From Vibrio alfacsensis (lineage in GTDB: Bacteria > Pseudomonadota > Gammaproteobacteria > Enterobacterales > Vibrionaceae), in contig NZ_CP032093.1 of the NCBI RefSeq assembly GCF_003544875.1, forward strand, positions 2,046,001 through 2,110,000: a stretch of DNA of 64,000 nt. The letters are read 5' to 3'. The notes under the pieces are model-generated. The model was not told where the DNA came from. It did no database searches and saw only the letters and a list, made by a program, of their open reading frames with translations. This document shows, piece by piece, positions 29,872 to 38,748 of this stretch. The stretch's first letter is position 1; each line of letters opens with the position of its first letter. The position numbers and the translations under genes were made by a program.

Positions 29872-31356
29872 TTAGAACAAGACGCACCAAGTAAAATTAA
29901 TAGCAAATTTTGTTCTTACCGTTGTTTTCGCTTGGTACAATTTCTCATCTGCAGCTTTGAATAACTCATCAAAACTTGCTAGTTCCGTCGAAGATTGAAA
30001 CACCACGCCACCTGAGACAGTAAAGCCTTGCTCTACCACTTTAGTTGAACTTGATACGATAGACTGCGAAACTCGCTCTAGGATCCGTTTCATACTCTGA
30101 ATGTTTTCATCATAAATCGCTACAACAAACTCCTCCCCACCAAAACGAGAAGCCACATCAGAATGACGAATATTGTGTTTAATGCAATCCGCCACAAGAC
30201 GAATAGCATCATCACCAACATCATGACCAAAAATATCATTGATGGATTTAAAGTCATCGATATCAAATACTGCCAAGGCTACGTTTTTCTTCGTCATTTT
30301 GTTTCGCCATACTGTCTGTATGCCTCGGCGGTTTAACAAACCTGTCATCGGATCTTTTGCGGCCAAATTTTCAAAATAACGGCGCTCCGTTCTGGCATTC
30401 ACCAAAAACAACGCAACTGTACTCAATACATAAATAAAGAAAGCCACGGCGACACTGTATTTTTCGAACACCATGAGATTTTTGAATTCATCCCACACAT
30501 GGTATTCATAATACAAGGTATGGTTATCACTCAAACGATCATTTTCAATCGATTCGATACGAGTGCTATTTTCAGGCAGCGCCATTACGTTCGAAATTAG
30601 GTGCACGCGTCCAGCAAGGTTATTGGTTGTTTTAAGCAGCTCCTCGACATCAAAATCTATCGATAATACGCCTTGATGCCGATCATCGTGATAGACAGGA
30701 ACCGTTAAACTAATGACCTGCCCTTCATGACGATTGAGCATCGGTGCAGGGCCGGACATCGTCACTTTAACGGTATCTTGAGCCGTTTTTTGCCAAAATG
30801 GCCTCGCTTTTAACGTATCCCATAACTCTTGAGTAAAGTACTTTGCATAAGTTTCAGGGGAAGATATGACATAGCCGTGTTCATCGATGTAATGAATACC
30901 AACAATATGAGACTCAAGATCATGCAAAAATGAAAGAGAGGGAGCAAAACCCGCCTTTTTTTCAGCGAGTTTAAATAGCTCACTATCTGGTTCGCAAAGC
31001 GCTTTTTGACCCACAATCATATAATCCAGTTCAACAGCAGGTAGGCCACCAGAATGCGTGTTTTCTAGAAGTAACACATCGATCGGCCATATGTAACACA
31101 AACCATTTTCCAACATATGGTTGTGTTCTTTGAATAAGGGATGCGTTGGATTGGAGTAATTGACAAAACTATAATCTAAAGCAGTGAGCACCTTAATGGC
31201 ACGACCTAATGCACGGTCAACTTGTGCGTATTCTAAATCAATATATCGATTCATCGCGTCATAATAATTTTTTGCTGTCACGACCATTACGACGCAAAAC
31301 AGGAAAAACGGAAAGAAAATGACAAACTTGAAACTGAATCGCCTTTGATTACCCAT
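29872..31356 (-). CDS. Membrane-bound diguanylate cyclase
   Basis: Makes cyclic di-GMP. The 494-residue protein has one membrane segment at 9-28 (VIFFPFFLFCVVMVV), a periplasmic sensor region of about 270 residues that looks like a dCache-type domain (FLHDLESHIVGIHYIDEHGYVISSPE), a second membrane segment near 300-320, and a GGDEF domain to the end. The active site reads GGEEF and the inhibitory site RHSD lies five residues before it, so the enzyme should be active and product-inhibited. The ligand is unknown. It lies next to malZ, which may be chance. Confidence 0.93.
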   Translation of the reverse strand: MGNQRRFSFKFVIFFPFFLFCVVMVVTAKNYYDAMNRYIDLEYAQVDRALGRAIKVLTALDYSFVNYSNPTHPLFKEHNHMLENGLCYIWPIDVLLLENTHSGGLPAVELDYMIVGQKALCEPDSELFKLAEKKAGFAPSLSFLHDLESHIVGIHYIDEHGYVISSPETYAKYFTQELWDTLKARPFWQKTAQDTVKVTMSGPAPMLNRHEGQVISLTVPVYHDDRHQGVLSIDFDVEELLKTTNNLAGRVHLISNVMALPENSTRIESIENDRLSDNHTLYYEYHVWDEFKNLMVFEKYSVAVAFFIYVLSTVALFLVNARTERRYFENLAAKDPMTGLLNRRGIQTVWRNKMTKKNVALAVFDIDDFKSINDIFGHDVGDDAIRLVADCIKHNIRHSDVASRFGGEEFVVAIYDENIQSMKRILERVSQSIVSSSTKVVEQGFTVSGGVVFQSSTELASFDELFKAADEKLYQAKTTVRTKFAINFTWCVLF

Positions 31357-31465
31357 TAATTACCACGACTGCCTTATACCTACCCTTGAACAGCATATGC
31401 CATTCAAGGGTTGTTTATAGTTTTATTTATGTATTCATAAATTGTAATAAATTCACTATCCGGTG

Positions 31466-33291
31466 TCACTTCAGTTGCCATAATTTGGACGTCAATGCTG
31501 GGATATTGACAGAAATATGACGCTCATAGTTAACTTTCTCATTTGAATCGCAAATTTGAATCAAGTGTTTAGCATTTAAACCAAGTTTCCATAACGGAAT
31601 GTCAATCAATTCTACATCTTCACTGAAATTAAATGCTGCTACGATCGTTTCTTCTCCAAGTTGACGCGCAAAAACCACGGTTTGTTTGGATTCATACAAC
31701 CATTGAAAACTGCCTGATTGCAATGCTCGGTATTGCTTTCTGATTGCGATAGATTGCTTGTACCGATCTAGCCATTTTGAGTTTTCGACCTCATTCCAAG
31801 GAAAACAACGTCGGTTATCCGGATCTAAGCCCCCCTCTAAACCAACTTCACTACCATAATAAAGGCAAGGTGTCCCAACATATGTCATCAGGAATCTCAG
31901 CGCCAAACTCATCTTTTTCTCATGCCCTTCCAACAGCGTGAAAAAGCGTGCTGTGTCATGACTATCTAACTGATTCAACTGTGAGAGTTGATTAGAAAAC
32001 GGAATTTTGGCTCTAGCTTCATCTATCCATTCTTTAAAGTCACCCACGCTGATATCGATAGGATCGTACATGATGTCCTGCTTAGCGATTAACGCTCTAA
32101 CAGGATGCGCAAAGCCATAATAGTTCATCGCGCCATCCTCTCGCCCACCTTGCAACCATTGCGTTGCTTCAAAAAAATGCTCTCCTAATACATAGGCCTC
32201 CTGATTCATCGACTTGGTTGCCTGACGAAACGCTTCAACATAATGAGCATTATTCTTCGCGCCCTCTCCCTCACCGAGCATATGGATAACATCAAACCGC
32301 CAACCATCAACAGAATACGGCGGCTTAAGCCAATGCTTGATCACTGCGTCGTCACTTTGGTAAATCTTGTTACGTACTTGCTCGTTCTCAAAATTCAGTA
32401 CCGGCAAGTTCCCAATGCCTTTCCAACCGATATAACGGTTAGATTCTCCTTCAAAAAGTAATAATCACGGAAGTCAGATTTAGGATGACCATACGCCCCA
32501 TGAGCTTCTTGTTTGATATCAAACCATGGGTGATGTACGGATGTATGATTAAACACCGCATCCAAAACAATCCTCATCTGCTTACTTCGGATCTTTTCAC
32601 ATAACCCCGCAAACTGCTCGTTGGTGCCGAACATAGGGTCAATATTAAGGTAATCTTTCGTATCGTACTTATGGTTACTTGGCGCAGCAAAAATGGGGTT
32701 AAAGTACAAAGCCGTGACCCCCAACTCATCCAAGTAATCCAATTTCTGCTCAACGCCTTTCAAATCGCCACCGAAGAACTCTCGAGCACCGGTGTTTTGG
32801 TGAGAGCCGACTGCCTCGCCCCAAGATTTCACCGTGGTATCCGGGTCGTACTGAGCGTAAGCCTTGCGGATCGCGAGTTCATCTTGGCTCGCAGCAAAAC
32901 GGTCTGGAAAGATCTGATAGAAAACTTGTTTTTGAACCCAACTCGGCGGCTGAGACTGCGTATTGAGCTTAAAATGAAACTCTTTGGGTGGCATTCGCTT
33001 TTGTACACCACGCCCATCGAGCCAAAACTGCTGACTGCCTTTTACCAACTTGAAAACGTAGTGCGTAACATCCCGATCTTGGTTTGCAGCAAACTGCGCT
33101 TGCCAAAGTAATAGATCCCCAGCTCGCCCACATTGGGACATTTCTATTAAGTATTCTTCATTGTCGGGTTCGCATCGAACATGTACACGATCAAAGGCGA
33201 TACTCTCAGTTTTCAAAATGACGGTAAGCGTTTCACCATCAAACGACAAGCCATCTGATGTCTGGCTATGGAAGATAAATGGAAGGGTCAT
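31466..33291 (-). pseudogene. malZ: Maltodextrin glucosidase MalZ, frameshifted
   Basis: MalZ (GH13) releases glucose from the reducing end of maltodextrins in the cytoplasm. The first frame (33291 down to about 32460) has the N-terminal beta domain and QVFYQIFPDRF, FFGGDLKGVEQKLDYL and VLDAVFNHTS. The second (to 31466) has the nucleophile region DGWRFDVIHMLGE, EAYVLGEHFF and NQLDSHDTARF. Adding one base to the five-A run at 32453-32457 (T on the coding strand) joins them as DYYFFEGESNRYIGWKG and gives about 608 residues, the MalZ length. Both halves are otherwise undamaged. True mutation or base-calling error. Confidence 0.88.
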
Positions 33292-33350
33292 GGCAAGTGC
33301 TCTTAGTATTGGAATATTCCACTATTTTATTAAAGAGTAATTGCCTGAAA

Positions 33351-33396
33351 ATCCTCCTTTTTAAATTACCGGATAGGTCATTTTCACAAGGAGGAT
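33351..33396 (-). terminator. Inverted repeat between the ABC importer operon and malZ
   Basis: ATCCTCCTT and AAGGAGGAT form a perfect 9-bp stem with a 28-nt loop. It lies just downstream of the ABC ATPase gene and upstream of malZ (both minus strand). It could be a terminator with a short T tail; the loop is unusually long. Note that one arm contains an AAGGAGG sequence. Confidence 0.45.
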
Positions 33397-33431
33397 CACA
33401 CTTGGTAGGCGTAGACGCAGTGTTAATAAAA

Positions 33432-34226
33432 TTAGTTCAGCAGCAAACTATCATCTGCTAATTCTTCACCGCGCACTTTTGAAAACATATCTAACAAATC
33501 TGGGACCTGCATATTGGCACGCTGATCGCCTGCTACATCCAAGACAATCTCACCTTGATGCAGCATTACGGTTCTATCACCACAGGCTAATGCATCTTTC
33601 ATAGAGTGCGTCACCATCATTACCGTTAAATCAAATTCGTTGACGATTCGCTTGGTTAAATCGATAACAAATGCGGCCATACGAGGATCAAGTGCCGCCG
33701 TGTGTTCATCCAACAACAACAGCTTACTGTCTGACAGTGTTGCCATGACCAAGCTGACCGCTTGCCGCTGGCCTCCAGATAACAACCCAATGCTGTCGCT
33801 TAAGCGATCTTCTAAACCTAAGCCTAAGATACTAATGCGATCTTGAAACAACTTTCGACGTTTTGATGATAGGGCCATACCCCAGCCGCGTCGTTTACCA
33901 CGCATGTATGCCAAAGCCATATTTTCTTCAATGGATAGATCACCACAGGTACCCGCCAACGGGTCTTGGAACACACGCGCACATTGAGTTGCTCGCTGAT
34001 CCACACTTTTTCGCGTGACATCTTGCCCATCGATGATGACTTGTCCGCCAATCATCGGCGTTTCGCCAGTAACAGCACCAAGAAGAGTCGACTTACCGGC
34101 TCCGTTTGAACCAATTACGGTAAGAAATTGGTGCTCTGGCACTTCCAACGAGACACCTTTCAACGCCCTGTTTTCTAAAATGGTTCCGGGATTAAAGGTC
34201 ACTTGGATATCATTCAGTTCAATCAT
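33432..34226 (-). CDS. ABC transporter ATP-binding protein (TrpXYZ-like importer)
   Basis: A 264-residue ABC ATPase with Walker A GSNGAGKSTLLG near residue 40, signature LLSGGQRQAVSLV near 148, Walker B LLLLDEHTAALD and the switch histidine in MMVTHSMKDAL. The LDEHTAALD form and the HxxxD context are those of the ATPases paired with ABC_sub_bind-type binding proteins. Its start overlaps the stop of the permease gene by four bases, so the three genes form one operon. Confidence 0.9.
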   Translation of the reverse strand: MIELNDIQVTFNPGTILENRALKGVSLEVPEHQFLTVIGSNGAGKSTLLGAVTGETPMIGGQVIIDGQDVTRKSVDQRATQCARVFQDPLAGTCGDLSIEENMALAYMRGKRRGWGMALSSKRRKLFQDRISILGLGLEDRLSDSIGLLSGGQRQAVSLVMATLSDSKLLLLDEHTAALDPRMAAFVIDLTKRIVNEFDLTVMMVTHSMKDALACGDRTVMLHQGEIVLDVAGDQRANMQVPDLLDMFSKVRGEELADDSLLLN

Positions 34227-35176
34227 AGTGCCTCTCCTGATCCATTTTTAGATGCCGCTTGTTTCGCATCCATGACGCGCTGCTTAGCTTTAAGGGATTG
34301 TTTTATCTTTGGCGCGATAAGCGCAATGGCAACCAATAACGCCGTCACCAAGTTAAGGTCTGATGCTTGTAAACAAAACATGCCAGAACTCAACGCAAAC
34401 GCAACAGCCAGTCGGTATAACACTGACCCAAGAATGACGGCGCAAACTGCCACCCAAATTTTCCGTCCAGGAATCAACGTTTGGCCAAGAATTACCGCAG
34501 CTAAGCCAACAACAATGGTTCCCACGCCTGAGGTGACATCAGCAAAACTGTTCGTTTGAGCAAACAACGCCCCAGCAAACCCAACAAAACCATTGGAGAG
34601 CGCTAAACCAAAATAGGTATAGAATCCAGTACTCGCACCTTGAGCAGCGACCATTCGTGCATTAACGCCCGTGGCGCGCAAGCCAAGGCCAAAATCACTG
34701 TTTAACAAACGAACGACAAGCCAAGCTGAAATAAGAACAAGTATCCCAACCATGAGAGGTCGAATAAACATGGGATCACCCATCGCTTCAAAAGGCGTAA
34801 GAATTGTCTCTTCACCTAATAGCGCCATATTGGGTTTACCCATGATGCGAATGTTGATGGAAAACGCCGCAATCATGGTAAGAATGGAAGCCAATAAATG
34901 AAGAATTCCACAGCGAACGGCAAGGAAAGCGGTCACCCAACCGGTCATCCCACCAGCAATAACAGCCAAGCCAGTCGCGACCCAAGGATTAACGCCTGCG
35001 ACAATCGCAGTAGCCGCCACTGCCGCTCCCATAGGAAAGCTGCCATCAACGCTAAGATCAGGAAAGTCGAGAACACGGAATGTAAGGTAAACGCCCAAGG
35101 CGACCAAGCCGTAGATAAGTCCTATCTCGAGCGCACCAAAAAAAGCAAATGCAGACATAACTGCTCCTTTCTGCAC
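34223..35176 (-). CDS. ABC transporter permease (TrpXYZ-like importer)
   Basis: A 317-residue inner-membrane protein of the branched-chain amino acid / BPD_transp_2 permease family, with 8-10 hydrophobic segments (GLIYGLVALGVYLTFRVLDF, DLSVDGSFPMGAA, FGLGLRATGVNARMVAAQG). The last phrase is the EAA-like coupling region. The tail is polar and lysine-rich. Middle gene of the operon, 52 bp after the binding-protein gene. Confidence 0.9.
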   Translation of the reverse strand: MQKGAVMSAFAFFGALEIGLIYGLVALGVYLTFRVLDFPDLSVDGSFPMGAAVAATAIVAGVNPWVATGLAVIAGGMTGWVTAFLAVRCGILHLLASILTMIAAFSINIRIMGKPNMALLGEETILTPFEAMGDPMFIRPLMVGILVLISAWLVVRLLNSDFGLGLRATGVNARMVAAQGASTGFYTYFGLALSNGFVGFAGALFAQTNSFADVTSGVGTIVVGLAAVILGQTLIPGRKIWVAVCAVILGSVLYRLAVAFALSSGMFCLQASDLNLVTALLVAIALIAPKIKQSLKAKQRVMDAKQAASKNGSGEAL

Positions 35177-35228
35177 AAATTAGGTTTCGCATAAAATAGG
35201 CCGGTAAGCGCCGACCTAAAAACTACGC

Positions 35229-36194
35229 TTACTGCATGCTGGTCGCACGTTTAACAACAGAACTTGGTAATTGGATACCCAATTTCGTTGCAGCACCTTC
35301 ATTCACGACAAGATCAGAACCCGTCGCCACTTTAGCATCAAGCTTTCCTGGCTCTTGCCCATCTAAAATAGCCGCAACATAATTCGCAGTTTGTACGCCG
35401 ACTTGGTAATAATCAAAACCTAGCCCTGCAATTGCACCTTTTTCCACGTAAGATGTCGCACCGCCAAACACTGGTTTTTTCGCTTGGTTCGCCGCCACAA
35501 TCATCCCCTCAATAGCACTGGCAACCGTATTGTCGGTCGGTGCGTAAAGAACATCAGATTTCGCTGCAATAGCTTGAGTTGCGGATTGCACATCTGCACT
35601 TTTTAATGCTGTTGCTTCAACAATCGTTAACCCTTTTGCCTGCGCGTTCTCCTTTAGTAATTTCACTAAGGTCACAGCATTGGCTTCACCAGGGTTATAG
35701 ACCACACCAATAGTCTTAGCAGCAGGAAGAATTTCTTTTATTAAGTCAACGTGTTGCGCAACCGGAGACAGATCGGATAAACCCGTTACATTCTTACCCG
35801 GTTGTTGCATCGTTTTTATCAGCTTAGCACCCACCGGATCGGTGACCGCGGTAAACACAATTGGAATAGTACGAGTCGCGGATACCAATGCTTGTGCTGA
35901 TGGTGTCGCAATGCCTACCAGTACATCTGGATTTTCTCCCACAAACTGACGCGCAATCTGAACCGCAATAGCAGGGTTTCCTTGAGCCGTTTTGTAATCA
36001 AATTCCAAATTCTTACCTTGCTCATACCCTTTTGCTTTCAGTCCATCAAGCAACCCCTGTCTGGCGGCATCTAAAGCGGGATGTTCAACAATTTGAGAAA
36101 CGGCGACCGTTGCGGTATTGGCAATAACAGCAGTCGATGAAATGGCAGCCGTAATGGCTAAAGCAGCAGTAGCGAATAGTCGTTTGGTGTTCAT
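35229..36194 (-). CDS. ABC transporter substrate-binding protein (TrpX-like)
   Basis: Starts at the second of two adjacent ATGs (36194), which has AAGGAG five bases upstream, giving 321 residues with a Sec signal peptide (MNTKRLFATAALAITAAIS, cleavage after AVIANT-like region). The mature part is an ABC_sub_bind (DUF534) binding protein with VLVGIATPSAQALVSATRTIPIVF, VTDPVGAKLI and VYAPTDNTVAS-type segments. Members of this family bind aromatic amino acids (TrpX of streptococci) or remain unassigned, so the ligand is only inferred. First gene of the operon. Confidence 0.9.
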   Translation of the reverse strand: MNTKRLFATAALAITAAISSTAVIANTATVAVSQIVEHPALDAARQGLLDGLKAKGYEQGKNLEFDYKTAQGNPAIAVQIARQFVGENPDVLVGIATPSAQALVSATRTIPIVFTAVTDPVGAKLIKTMQQPGKNVTGLSDLSPVAQHVDLIKEILPAAKTIGVVYNPGEANAVTLVKLLKENAQAKGLTIVEATALKSADVQSATQAIAAKSDVLYAPTDNTVASAIEGMIVAANQAKKPVFGGATSYVEKGAIAGLGFDYYQVGVQTANYVAAILDGQEPGKLDAKVATGSDLVVNEGAATKLGIQLPSSVVKRATSMQ

Positions 36195-36622
36195 CATATC
36201 TCCTTGATGTAGCTCCATCCTTGTCTCTCATTTCATTAGAACATAGCCTCGTTCTCATTGAAGAAATAAGAGTACCGTTTAAATTCCTGTGCACTTTTTG
36301 TGCATCTCTTGAATCATTATTACCGTTAAGTGTTGGAAAAGAAAAGGCGCATTTAACAAACAAGCAACAAATGTGATCGCGAGACTGATATTATCGAACA
36401 GAAAATATAGGTAAACAGAGAGAATGGAGAGGAGAGATAAGAGAGAAGAGAATACGGCAAATTCAAAAGCCGAAGTTGAATTGAAAGGGTTCAAAGATGC
36501 AAACTCTGACGAGACTATCTAGCGGTCGTCAGGAATACGACCACTAGTTCAGTGATAAAATGAAAAAGACATACCGTCGACCTATCAAGGCCAACCTAAC
36601 AGTGTGACAACAACTAAAAAAG
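36195..36622. other. Intergenic region upstream of the ABC importer operon
   Basis: No gene in these 428 bases. It holds a small palindrome TGCAC TTTTT GTGCA (36291-36305), a purine-rich tract GAGAGAATGGAGAGGAGAGA from about 36418, and the 3' end of yfbV. I see no TrpR-type operator or T-box. The importer promoter should lie here. Confidence 0.4.
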
Positions 36623-37075
36623 TTAGAACCAACGCTCTAGTGATGTTTTATCTAACTGGCGAAACGCGCGATTCAAAATCACCGCTAACTCTTTATACCG
36701 TGGTTTCGCCTTTGCAGGTTCCAGTGCAAAACCCGTTTCAGTAATTTTTTGATGCAACTCTCGATACCAAGTTGCAAGTGCTGGTGGCAATTTAGTATTT
36801 GATCGACTACCTAACCACCACATACCTTGCAAAGGCATGCTAATTGCGAACAGTGCAACGACGATGGCTTGTGGCAATGCGTCATAGTTATTAAACGCCA
36901 TCTGGGTAAGAACACTGATCGCAGCAACAGCAGGCATCACTTTAGTACCAAAGCGAGTCGCTTTGATTATGCGTTGCTCTGGAAAAATGGCGTTCAGCTC
37001 TTTACGAACCGGCCAGATCTCCATGTAACTTTGACCATCTTTCAGGCTATGGAACAATCCGACTTTATTACTCAT
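36623..37075 (-). CDS. yfbV: UPF0208 membrane protein YfbV
   Basis: A 150-residue protein with two central membrane segments ([16 protein letters not shown] and [21 protein letters not shown]) and a conserved soluble start, [23 protein letters not shown]0208; YfbV of E. coli acts near the ter macrodomain and ackA-pta. Divergent from ackA, the same neighbourhood as in E. coli. Confidence 0.95.
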   Translation of the reverse strand: MSNKVGLFHSLKDGQSYMEIWPVRKELNAIFPEQRIIKATRFGTKVMPAVAAISVLTQMAFNNYDALPQAIVVALFAISMPLQGMWWLGSRSNTKLPPALATWYRELHQKITETGFALEPAKAKPRYKELAVILNRAFRQLDKTSLERWF

Positions 37076-37417
37076 ACCACTCTCTCACTAAAAATAGTTG
37101 AACATATCAACTGAAGGCGCAAAAATTGATGAAAGTTAATATTCTTTCAAAAATTTTTGTTATCATTACCATTATCGCTATCCTTTGCAGACCCTCAATC
37201 TCATTGTTGCCGTTATTTACAATTTAAGCAACTCCGAGATGACCTATCTGCACGGATCGCTGCATAGTGATGAATGGGTTCATCACTATTTCTTTATACG
37301 GATTTAGAACAATTTTTGACCAAGAGTGGTACGCAGCTTCGCTGGTATCGTCTATTCTTGTGATTAATTTTCATCCTTAACTGATTTTTTTATCAGACGA
37401 ATAACAGGTAGTCATAC
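37076..37417. other. Divergent promoter region between yfbV and ackA
   Basis: 342 bases without a gene. A hairpin-like element GGATCGCTGCATAGTGATGAATGGGTTCATCACTATTTC (GTGATGAA / TTCATCAC, 37267-37289) lies mid-gap and could be part of the ackA leader or an ending of a short transcript. The region should hold the ackA promoter. Confidence 0.45.
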
Positions 37418-38614
37418 ATGTCTAAGCTAGTTTTAGTTTTAAACTGTGGTAGTTCTTCTCTTAAATTTGCTATTGTTGATGCGGAAACAGGTGCAGAGCA
37501 TCTAACCGGTCTTGCTGAGTGTCTTCACCTTCCAGAAGCTCGTATCAAATGGAAATTGGATGGCAAGCACGAAGCTCAACTAGGTGATGGTGCAGCTCAC
37601 GAAGAAGCTCTAGCGTTCATGGTTGAAACTATTCTTGCTTCTAAGCCAGAGCTTAAAGCTAACCTAGGCGCTATCGGTCACCGTATCGTACACGGTGGTG
37701 AGCACTTCACTCAATCAGCTCTTATCTGTGATGAAGTTCTTAAAGGTATCGAAGACGCAGCGACTTTCGCACCGCTTCACAACCCTGCGCACCTAATCGG
37801 TATCGAAGCTGCTAAGCACAACTTCCCAGAACTTAAGAACGTTGCTGTATTTGACACTGCGTTCCACCAAACTATGCCAGAAGAGTCTTACCTATACGCT
37901 CTTCCATACAACCTATACAAAGAGCACGGCATCCGTCGTTACGGTATGCACGGTACTTCACACCTATTCATCACTCGTGAAGTTGCTAACCTACTAGACA
38001 AGCCAGTTGAAGAAGTAAACATCATCAACTGTCACCTAGGTAACGGCGCTTCTGTATGTGCAATCAAGAACGGTAAATCTGTAGACACTTCTATGGGTCT
38101 AACTCCTCTTGAAGGTCTAGTAATGGGTACTCGTTGTGGTGACATCGACCCAGCTATCATCTTCCACCTACACGACGCTCTAGGTTACTCTGTTGAACAA
38201 ATCAACAACATGCTAACTAAAGAGTCTGGTCTTGCTGGTCTAACTGAAGTGACTTCTGACTGTCGTTTCGTTGAAGACAACTACGGTGAGAAAGAAGAAG
38301 CGACTCGTGCAATGGACGTGTTCTGTCACCGTCTAGCTAAGTACGTAGCAGGTTACACAGCTTCTATGGAAGGTCGTCTAGACGCAATCACGTTCACTGG
38401 CGGTATCGGCGAGAACTCTGGCCCAATCCGTGAAATGGTTCTTAACCGTCTAGCTATCTTCGGTATCGAAGTAGACAGCGAAGCAAACCTTAAAGCACGT
38501 TTCGGTGGTGAAGGTACTATCACTACTGCAAACAGCCGCATCCCAGCAATGGTTATCTCTACTAACGAAGAGCTAGTAATTGCTGAAGACACTGCTCGTC
38601 TAGCAGGTCTTTAA
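37418..38614 (+). CDS. ackA: Acetate kinase
   Basis: Interconverts acetate plus ATP and acetyl phosphate. The 398-residue protein has the N-terminal phosphate-binding [22 protein letters not shown], the [13 protein letters not shown] motif and [10 protein letters not shown] near residue 328. Codon use is strongly biased (highly expressed). It is followed by a clear terminator and then pta, with which it forms the acetate overflow pathway. Confidence 0.99.
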   Translation: MSKLVLVLNCGSSSLKFAIVDAETGAEHLTGLAECLHLPEARIKWKLDGKHEAQLGDGAAHEEALAFMVETILASKPELKANLGAIGHRIVHGGEHFTQSALICDEVLKGIEDAATFAPLHNPAHLIGIEAAKHNFPELKNVAVFDTAFHQTMPEESYLYALPYNLYKEHGIRRYGMHGTSHLFITREVANLLDKPVEEVNIINCHLGNGASVCAIKNGKSVDTSMGLTPLEGLVMGTRCGDIDPAIIFHLHDALGYSVEQINNMLTKESGLAGLTEVTSDCRFVEDNYGEKEEATRAMDVFCHRLAKYVAGYTASMEGRLDAITFTGGIGENSGPIREMVLNRLAIFGIEVDSEANLKARFGGEGTITTANSRIPAMVISTNEELVIAEDTARLAGL

Positions 38615-38621
38615 TCGAATT

Positions 38622-38652
38622 AACTGGCTAGCCATCGGCTAGCCAGTTTTTC
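38622..38652 (+). terminator. Terminator between ackA and pta
   Basis: ACTGGCTAGCC ATC GGCTAGCCAGTTTTT, an 11-bp perfect stem with a T tail, eight bases after the ackA stop. It probably lets only part of the transcripts reach pta, or pta has its own promoter in the 96 bp that follow. Confidence 0.88.
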
Positions 38653-38748
38653 TTTCAAAGAATTTTTTAGGGGCTCAACTCCTATTCTCTAAATCTCACA
38701 GAATAAGAGTTGAGCTTTTATCCCCCAATAGCTAAAGGTACTCTACGA

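Noticed and set aside
36195..36622. TrpR operator or T-box before the TrpXYZ-like importer.
   Set aside because: No match to the palindromic TrpR operator and no T-box core; only a generic TGCAC/GTGCA palindrome.
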